Below the pieces are notes generated by a model, which was not told the origin of the DNA, did no database searches, and was given only the letters and a program-made list of their open reading frames with translations. A stretch of DNA of 64,000 nucleotides from contig CAJJCA010000002.1 of NCBI GenBank assembly GCA_905182575.1, forward strand, positions 1 through 64,000, given 5' to 3'. Positions 58,142 to 64,000 of this stretch are shown one piece after another. This DNA is from an uncultured Flavobacteriaceae bacterium (GTDB taxonomy: Bacteria > Bacteroidota > Bacteroidia > Flavobacteriales > Flavobacteriaceae). Each line of letters begins with the position of its first letter. Position 1 is the first letter of the stretch. Made by a program: the position numbers and the translations under genes.

Positions 58142-60617
58142 TTGAAAAACAGCTGTAGACTTTTCATTTTATTTATTTTGATCTCGGTGTTGCTATCTGC
58201 TTGCGCTACTGAGAAGAATAGATTTGTTAATCGGCAGTATCATTTCATTACGACCAAATACAATGTTTTGTTTAATGGTAAAGAAGCCTTTGCCATCGGC
58301 ACCTCTATTTTAGATCAGGTATACGACGACAATTTTTTTGAAATCCTCCCGGTTGAGCCCTATTGCCATTAATGGCGAAAACATTGATAATACAACCATA
58401 ATTCCAGGTTTTGCAAAGGCTGAGGAGAAGGCGGTAAAAGCCATTCAAAAACACTCCATGAACATCAAAGGCGTTCAACGCAATGGTAAAATTGATGAAG
58501 CCTATCTGCTTTTGGGGAAGGCGCGATATTATGACCGTAGGTTTTTCCCGGCGCTGGAAGCGTTCAATTATCTACTTGAAAATTATGCAGATCCCAAAAC
58601 ATACGTTGAAGGAAGAATCTGGAGAGAAAAAACCAACCTTCGTTTAAAAAACGAAGAATTGGCGATAAAGAATTTGAGGAGTTTGGCTTTAAACCTAAAT
58701 CCTAACGGTAAATTCCACAGTCCCTCAAATTCAACCATTGCCCAGGCTTTTATAAACACAAAACAATTAGATTCTGCGTTATATTACATCAAACGCGCAG
58801 CTGTAACCGCAAAATCGAAGGCAAAAAAAGGCCGCTTTCTTTTTATTACTGGACAGCTTTTCGAATCACTTCAAAAAACCGATTCCGCTGCATGGGCCTA
58901 TAGCGAAGTCGTCAACCTTAAAAGGAAAAGCCCAAGGAAATATTGGATAAATGCTGAAATAAAAAGGCTGCAGATTCGATACCAACGCGACAGTATTTCT
59001 CCAATTCCTGAGTTTCTAAAACTTGACAATAATTACGAAAACAAACCATTTGAGCACTGGATTAAAAGAGCAATGGGTCAATATTATCTTAAACAAAGCC
59101 AAGACAGTTTGGGGAGATACTATTTAGTTCAATCAAATCGCTCGGAATACATCGACTTTCCAACAGGGAAAGCCAACTATAGAGACTTGGTAGATTATCA
59201 TTTTAACAATGGAGAATATCCATCTGCAGGCGCCTATTTGGACAGTTTGATTGCCTTGTACCCAGAAGGAACCAGCGACAGAAAAAGAACCCAACGGGAG
59301 CGGGATAATCTAAACGGGGTTATTAAATACGAAAGAATCGTTGCGACCACTGACAGTTTACTTTATTTAACTTCATTAAGTGATTCCGCTCAAATAAAAT
59401 ATTTTGAAGATTTTATTAAACAAAAAGAATTAAAGGCACTTGCTGCTGTTAAAGAAGAAGAAAAAGGTGCATTTTCATTTCTGTCGAGATCAAAAGCATC
59501 CAATCAGTTTTATTTTAACAACCCGACACTTGTTATTCTGGGGCAACAAAAGTTTCAATCCAGTTGGGGAAACCGCCCGAATGTTGACAATTGGCGAATA
59601 GCAGCCGGTTTAAGTAATCTCAGAAATACCCAAGATCAAACTGTAACAGCTTCTTCAGAAGAAGAGATTTTTGTGCAAACTCCCGAAAGCTATGTTGCTT
59701 CCCTTCCGAGTACTGAAAAGGAAAAAGACAGTATCAAGAGCCTAAACGACAATTCCTATCTTCAATTGGGGATGATTTACAAAGAAAACTTTCAAAATCT
59801 GGTTCTAGCTAGAAATCGTTTAGAACATCTGATTGACCAAAACCCACCTCCAGAGATAATGGCTCCCGCTCTTTACCACCTTTATAAAACTTATGAGGAT
59901 ACCTTTCCAGTATTGGCAAACATCTATTTTGACCGGATTGTAAAGGATTATCCCGAAACAGCTTATGGAAAGATGCTAAGCAATCCAGAAGGATTTAAAT
60001 TATCAGAAATTGATTCTCCAGAGGGAATCTATGAAAGCATCTTAGAGGACTACCTGTCTGGCGACTTTTCCAGCTTTAAAGAAAAGATTGAGGCATCCTC
60101 AATTCTTTTGGGAAGCACCAACTTTGCTCCAAAACTCGAACTTTTAATGGCCAACATGGAGGGAAGGTTGAAGGGAATTCCGGAATGGGAGGCGGCGCTA
60201 AATAAAATTCAAAGCAAATACCCTGAAACTCCCGAAGCCATTAAGGCGGCGGAAATGATAGCTCAGATCTCAAGACCAGACTTTATTAATAAAAAAAATA
60301 AGATTTATAAAAATTACAAATGGATTTTTAAATACAACACTAAAGATTCTTTAAGTTTAAATTTAACCAAAACAAACCTTCAAGCCGAATTAGAGCGCAA
60401 TCCAAAAGCGAACTGGTTTTTTTCTCAAGACCGATTTGATGAAGACCATGTTTTTTTAGTTTTACATGGAATAAGAGATCGAAGAGACCTGAATGTGTGG
60501 AAAGAAAATTTTATTCCGGAAAACAAGGAAATCATAACTACAAATAATTTTGTAATTTTGTCTACCCAATATCAGAAACTTTTAAAAGACAAAAATTTGA
60601 CACCCTATGAAAAATAG
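58142..60617 (+). CDS. sprE: SprE/PorW-type TPR lipoprotein of the gliding/T9SS apparatus, one frame change
   Basis: The TTG start opens KNSCRLFILFILISVLLSAC, a lipoprotein signal, then the hallmark NRFVNRQYHFITTKYNVLFN and DDNFFEILPVEP. A single extra T near 58363 joins it to IAINGENIDNTTIIPGFAKA and a long array of tetratricopeptide-like helices (DEAYLLLGKARYYDRRFFPA). The total is about 825 residues, a normal size for SprE/PorW. In Flavobacterium and Porphyromonas this lipoprotein is needed for type IX secretion and gliding. The assignment rests on the N-terminal pattern and on the neighbouring bactofilin and ATP synthase genes. A T9SS client lies in this window at 16890-21052. Confidence 0.85.
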
Positions 60618-60990
60618 TGATATAAGTGGACAATACAGTAGACTAGAAAACACAACGTCTGTTAAAGGAGATATTATCTCTGAGGGAGATTTCCGTATTG
60701 ACGGCGTCTTGGAAGGTTCCATAAAAACCAAAGGCAAAGTTGTTATTGGCAAAGAAGGTTTTGTCAACGGATCTGTTAATTGTTTATGTGCAGATGTAGA
60801 AGGAAAAATTCAAGGAAAAATTTATGTTTCTGAAGTTCTAAACCTTAGATCGACCAGTGACATCAACGGAGAGGTTGTTATTGGTAAACTTATCGTCGAA
60901 TCTGGAGCGAAATTTAATGCGTCTTGTTCGATGAAATCTGATAAAAACCGAGAGGAGGTTAAAGTACTTCAGGTAAATCAAGCGACATGA
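60607..60990 (+). CDS. Bactofilin (polymer-forming cytoskeletal protein)
   Basis: This 127-residue protein contains the bactofilin beta-helix with repeats such as GDIISEGDFRIDGVLEGSIK, TKGKVVIGKEGFVNGSVN and EVLNLRSTSDINGEVVIGKL. Such proteins polymerise without nucleotides and organise cell-envelope machinery. The start overlaps the end of sprE by about 10 bp, so they are translationally coupled. The C-terminal tail is short and charged. Confidence 0.93.
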   Translation: MKNSDISGQYSRLENTTSVKGDIISEGDFRIDGVLEGSIKTKGKVVIGKEGFVNGSVNCLCADVEGKIQGKIYVSEVLNLRSTSDINGEVVIGKLIVESGAKFNASCSMKSDKNREEVKVLQVNQAT

Positions 60991-61187
60991 AAAAAAGGCC
61001 TAAAAATTGGCTGATTTTTTCTGGACTTGCATTTCAAATTGCAATCATAATGTACCTCATGATCCAACTGGGAAAGTGGATCGAAGTTAAGATGACATTA
61101 ACCAACAATGTGCCAACACTAATATGCGCTCTTCTGGGGATGATTATCATTTTGGTTTTAATTCAAAGGCAAAATAAAAACTTGTGA
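60987..61187 (+). CDS. AtpZ/AtpI-like subunit of F0F1 ATP synthase
   Basis: This 66-residue protein has two membrane helices (LIFSGLAFQIAIIMYLMIQL and LICALLGMIIILVLI) with GKWIEVKMTLTNNVPT between them, the pattern of the AtpZ/AtpI family of assembly or cation-supply factors. It overlaps bactofilin and the next gene by 4 bp each, and lies upstream of atpB, typical for this family. Confidence 0.87.
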   Translation: MKKRPKNWLIFSGLAFQIAIIMYLMIQLGKWIEVKMTLTNNVPTLICALLGMIIILVLIQRQNKNL

Positions 61188-61578
61188 CCCTTTATGATAA
61201 TATAGATTTTAAGTTTTCTTTAATCCTGACTTTGTCAAGCTTCTTTGTGTTTGGGATTCATTTGGGTTTTCTTTTTTTTATTGAATATCCAATTTGGGGA
61301 CACTACATTATACCATCTTACTTATTTAACGTACTCACCGCACTATTTTTTTATTTGTCGCTGGCCTATGTCTCCAGAAAAGATGAAACGCAAATGGGTT
61401 GGTTTTTTTTACTGTTTAGTGGGCTGCATTTTTACTTTTTTTTGCGTTGATTTACCCACTATTTAAAACCGATGGCGTTTTGGAACGTCAAGAATTTATC
61501 ACGTTTTTTGTCCCGTATGTCTCTTGTCTTTTTATTGAAATCAGTCAGCTAATAAAGTTTTTAAATTCAAGCAGTTGA
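61184..61578 (+). CDS. Polytopic membrane protein preceding atpB, one frame change
   Basis: The protein has four helices: FKFSLILTLSSFFVFGIHLG, YIIPSYLFNVLTALFFYLSL, WFFLLFSGLHFYFF and, after one lost T in the T8 run near 61441, ALIYPLFKTDGVLERQEFIT then FFVPYVSCLFIEISQLIKFL. Length 131 residues. The shortened version stops at 61450. Position and topology suggest an ATP synthase accessory (AtpI-like) protein; a firm family cannot be given. Confidence 0.72.
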
Positions 61579-61641
61579 ACGATTGAAACGAATTTGTCAA
61601 AATATGTTCCGAAAGTCCTTTATTTTATTTTTTGAATAACT

Positions 61642-61649
61642 TACATTTG
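61642..61649 (+). promoter_or_regulatory. -7 box (TACATTTG) for the atp genes
   Basis: TACATTTG fits the -7 consensus, 38 bp before atpB, so the atp genes need not depend on the upstream sprE transcript. Confidence 0.55.
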
Positions 61650-61687
61650 CACCAAATTTAAACGCTTTTAATGGTTTAATAATCGGT

Positions 61688-62773
61688 ATGCCAAAAAAAC
61701 TATATTCGAAATTTTTCATTTTTTTCCTTTTAGGTCTAACTTCTATTAGCGCAAAAGAAACTGTAAAAGAATCAGCAAGCGTGGACAACCTCAAAGCTGA
61801 AATCAAAGAATATATTCTCCACCATCTTCAAGATAATCACGACTTTAATTTGCTGTCCTATACAAACAAGCTAGGAGAAAAGGTTCATATTGGGGCTCCG
61901 CTCCCAGTGATCCTTTGGGACGAAGGGTTAAAAATATTTTCTTCTTCAAAACTTAATCACGGTAAAAGTGTAGCGCATGTTGGAGAAAACTATTATAAAT
62001 TAGATCACGGTAAAATTTACAAGACCGATGCAGCTGGAACAATAAATTATGATGACTCGCATCACGCCACGAACATTGCACCTTTAGATTTATCAATTAC
62101 CAAAGGAGTGGTTAGTTTATTATTTACAGCACTAATTATGTTTTTTCTTTTTAAAGGATTAGCCGATTCTTACAAAAAAAATGGAATGGTGGCAAAGGGA
62201 ATCGGTCGCTTTTTCGAACCAATTGTAATTTACATCCGCGATGAAATTGCAATTCCTAATATCGGAGAAAAACACCACAGAAGGTTTATGGGATATCTTT
62301 TAACCTTATTTTTCTTTGTTTGGTTTTTAAACCTTTTGGGATTAACACCACTCGGAATCAATGCGACAGGAAATATCGCCGTTACATTCTGTTTGGCACT
62401 TATCACATTTGTCATTACCAATGTATCCGGTAAAAAAGAATATTGGAAACACATCTTTTGGATGCCAGGAGTGCCGTGGCCGATGAAAATAGTTTTGGCT
62501 CCTATCGAATTGCTAGGTGTCCTTATTAAGCCTTTTTCCTTAATGATTCGTTTGTATGCAAACATATCTGCAGGTCACATTGTATTAATGAGCTTAATAT
62601 CATTAATATTTGTATTTAAAAACTGGTTTGGATCAAGTCTTTCATTTATGTTGGCCTTTTCCATCTCAATCATAGAAATCCTAGTCGCAGCTTTACAGGC
62701 TTATATTTTCACAGTCTTGTCAGCATTGTATTTTGGTTTCGCAGTAGAAGAACATGATCACGATGATCATTAA
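61688..62773 (+). CDS. atpB: ATP synthase F0 subunit a
   Basis: This intact 361-residue protein has a signal-like N-terminus (FFLLGLTSISAKE) and a long periplasmic part typical of Bacteroidota. The membrane domain holds AIPNIGEKHHRRFMGYLLTL, LFFFVWFLNLLGLTPLGINA, the conserved arginine in IKPFSLMIRLYANISAGHIV and the C-terminal helices. It forms the half-channels for proton flow against the c-ring. The histidine-rich end EEHDHDDH is common. Confidence 0.95.
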   Translation: MPKKLYSKFFIFFLLGLTSISAKETVKESASVDNLKAEIKEYILHHLQDNHDFNLLSYTNKLGEKVHIGAPLPVILWDEGLKIFSSSKLNHGKSVAHVGENYYKLDHGKIYKTDAAGTINYDDSHHATNIAPLDLSITKGVVSLLFTALIMFFLFKGLADSYKKNGMVAKGIGRFFEPIVIYIRDEIAIPNIGEKHHRRFMGYLLTLFFFVWFLNLLGLTPLGINATGNIAVTFCLALITFVITNVSGKKEYWKHIFWMPGVPWPMKIVLAPIELLGVLIKPFSLMIRLYANISAGHIVLMSLISLIFVFKNWFGSSLSFMLAFSISIIEILVAALQAYIFTVLSALYFGFAVEEHDHDDH

Positions 62774-62800
62774 GTAATGAATGTATAATTTAATAAATAA

Positions 62801-62998
<198 letters not shown>

Positions 62999-63016
62999 TA
63001 ACCAACGATAGCCTGA

Positions 63017-63036
63017 CCTTGGAATGGTTTTCAAGG
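63017..63036 (+). promoter_or_regulatory. Hairpin between atpE and atpF
   Basis: CCTTG (63017-63021) and CAAGG (63032-63036) can pair over a 10-nt loop. Such structures between atpE and the next gene can adjust relative mRNA levels and stability. Confidence 0.4.
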
Positions 63037-63063
63037 GCAGTATATTGATTAAAAACTTTTCAA

Positions 63064-63561
63064 ATGGAAAAATTAATCAGTGAATTTTCTTTTGGGTTAT
63101 TTTTTTGGCAATTCTTTATTTTTATAGGGTTAATACTCTTATTAAAAAAGTTTGCTTGGAAGCCAATCTTGGATGCGGTTAATGAAAGAGAGACGTCTAT
63201 TAAAGATGCACTTTCTTCAGCAGACGAAGCCAGGAAAGAAATGGCTTTTTTACAAGAAGAAAATAATTTGATTTTACAAGAGGCCAGAGCAGAAAGAGAA
63301 GCTTTGTTAAAAGAAGCCCGAACATCCGGTGCGGATTTATTGGCCAAGGCCAAAGAAGATGCCAAATTAGAAGCTGATAAGATCTTGTCACAAGCCCAAG
63401 ACGCCATTCAAAACGAAAAGCGTGCTGCGATTAATGAACTTAAAAATCAAGTAGCTCAGATTTCATTAGAAATAGCTGAAAAAGTGATTGAAGGGGAGTT
63501 AGAAGACAAAGACAAACAGACCAGCTTGGTTGAAAAATTATTAAAGGACGCTTCTTTATAA
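63064..63561 (+). CDS. atpF: ATP synthase F0 subunit b
   Basis: This 165-residue protein has an N-terminal membrane helix (FSFGLFFWQFFIFIGLILLL), then the conserved KKFAWKPILDAVNERETSIK, followed by a long charged coiled coil (ADEARKEMAFLQEENNLILQ; AREALLKEARTSG-type). It forms the peripheral stalk that holds the catalytic head still. Length is typical. Confidence 0.95.
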   Translation: MEKLISEFSFGLFFWQFFIFIGLILLLKKFAWKPILDAVNERETSIKDALSSADEARKEMAFLQEENNLILQEARAEREALLKEARTSGADLLAKAKEDAKLEADKILSQAQDAIQNEKRAAINELKNQVAQISLEIAEKVIEGELEDKDKQTSLVEKLLKDASL

Positions 63562-63568
63562 ATAGCTT

Positions 63569-64000
63569 ATGAAATCTAGTCGCGCAGCATTGAGATACGC
63601 CAAAGCACTTTTAAACTTTGCTTTGGAAAACAAACAAGAGGAAGTAGTTGCAAAAGAAATGCAAACAGTGCTTTCAATAATCAATGATAGTACTGAACTA
63701 GAAGCTGCGCTTGACAATCCTATATTATCAGGATCTAAAAAGAGCACAATAATGGCTGAGGTTTTCAAGAGTAACTCAAAAACAACACAAAGTCTTTTTT
63801 TGTTATTGTCAACAAACAAAAGAGAAGGGATTCTTGGATCAGTAGCCGCTCAGTATTTGGCGCTATACGATAGGCACCAGGGAATTGTCGAGGCAACCGT
63901 GATTACGGCAGTTGCATTGACCCAAGAGGTGGAAAAGAAAGTTTTGGAAAAAGCCTCTCTTTTAACTTCGTTGAAAGTGCAACTTAAGAATATTATCGAT
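63569..64000 (+). CDS. atpH: ATP synthase F1 subunit delta (cut by the window end)
   Basis: From ATG 63569 the frame is open to the window edge (144 codons). It begins MKSSRAALRYAKALLNFALE and shows the OSCP/delta N-terminal helical domain (NPILSGSKKSTIMAEVFKSN) and the start of the C-terminal part (VEATVITAVALTQEVEKKVL). It begins 7 bp after atpF and belongs to the same operon. About 35 residues are missing. Confidence 0.94.
   Translation, partial: MKSSRAALRYAKALLNFALENKQEEVVAKEMQTVLSIINDSTELEAALDNPILSGSKKSTIMAEVFKSNSKTTQSLFLLLSTNKREGILGSVAAQYLALYDRHQGIVEATVITAVALTQEVEKKVLEKASLLTSLKVQLKNIID

Overview
The window reads as a chromosomal segment of a marine-type member of Flavobacteriia (Bacteroidota). 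Base composition is AT-rich. Many genes sit behind the Bacteroidota sigma-factor -7 motif TAnnTTTG. There are type IX secretion hallmarks: a SprE/PorW lipoprotein and a C-terminal sorting domain. Most proteins match families typical of this class (DUF4837, DUF4254, DUF2452, DUF6341/DUF6427, BT_3928-like DoxX, GIN-domain proteins). I do not assign a genus.

Layout. Bases 1-7500 are accessory DNA. They hold a partial HMA-CDF cation exporter, a decayed integrase next to an intact tyrosine recombinase facing a tRNA(CAU) gene, an LRR lipoprotein/TRL-like module bracketed by 73-bp direct repeats, a broken HTH gene and an AraC regulator. Bases 7500-15300 are core genes: DUF2452, CAP-domain protein, rbfA, a LolC/E-type permease, dusB, a DoxX-thioredoxin fusion, lepA and an outer-membrane barrel. 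Bases 15300-21400 are a second accessory patch: a photolyase remnant, a truncated tRNA-Ser 3' end with its terminator, three copies of a diverged direct repeat, an FN3-type gene remnant, a 51-bp GC-rich foreign insert, and one very large gene for a secreted M60-type metalloprotease with LamG-like, thrombospondin type 3, C-type-lectin-like and T9SS sorting domains. Bases 21400-33800 carry two SulP transporters around an esterase, DUF167 and USP, followed by a tightly packed run (SMP-30, MBL-fold, subtilisin, M1 peptidase, rnpA). Bases 33800-46300 carry rpiB, an extremely AT-rich gap, rnr, tRNA-Cys, folB, glnS, an SPFH protein, gltX, ybeY, mnmG and holB, with two parS-like sites flanking mnmG. 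Bases 46400-57900 hold pgk, tatA, an M23 peptidase, GH3, sugar/lipid-type transferases, purD and a PaaE-type reductase. Bases 58100-64000 hold sprE/porW, a bactofilin and the start of the F0F1 ATP synthase operon.

A dominant property is the large number of single-base indels inside otherwise well-conserved genes. lepA, rnr, glnS, gltX, mnmG, holB, purD and rpiB are each broken by one to four frame changes that restore perfectly when one base is added or removed, often in a short homopolymer. Since several of these genes are essential, I read this as uncorrected sequencing or assembly error, and I annotate each such gene as one CDS across the frame changes. Genuine decay (integrase relic, photolyase fragment, HTH relic, tRNA-Ser stub) is confined to the accessory patches and looks different: ends are missing as well as frames.
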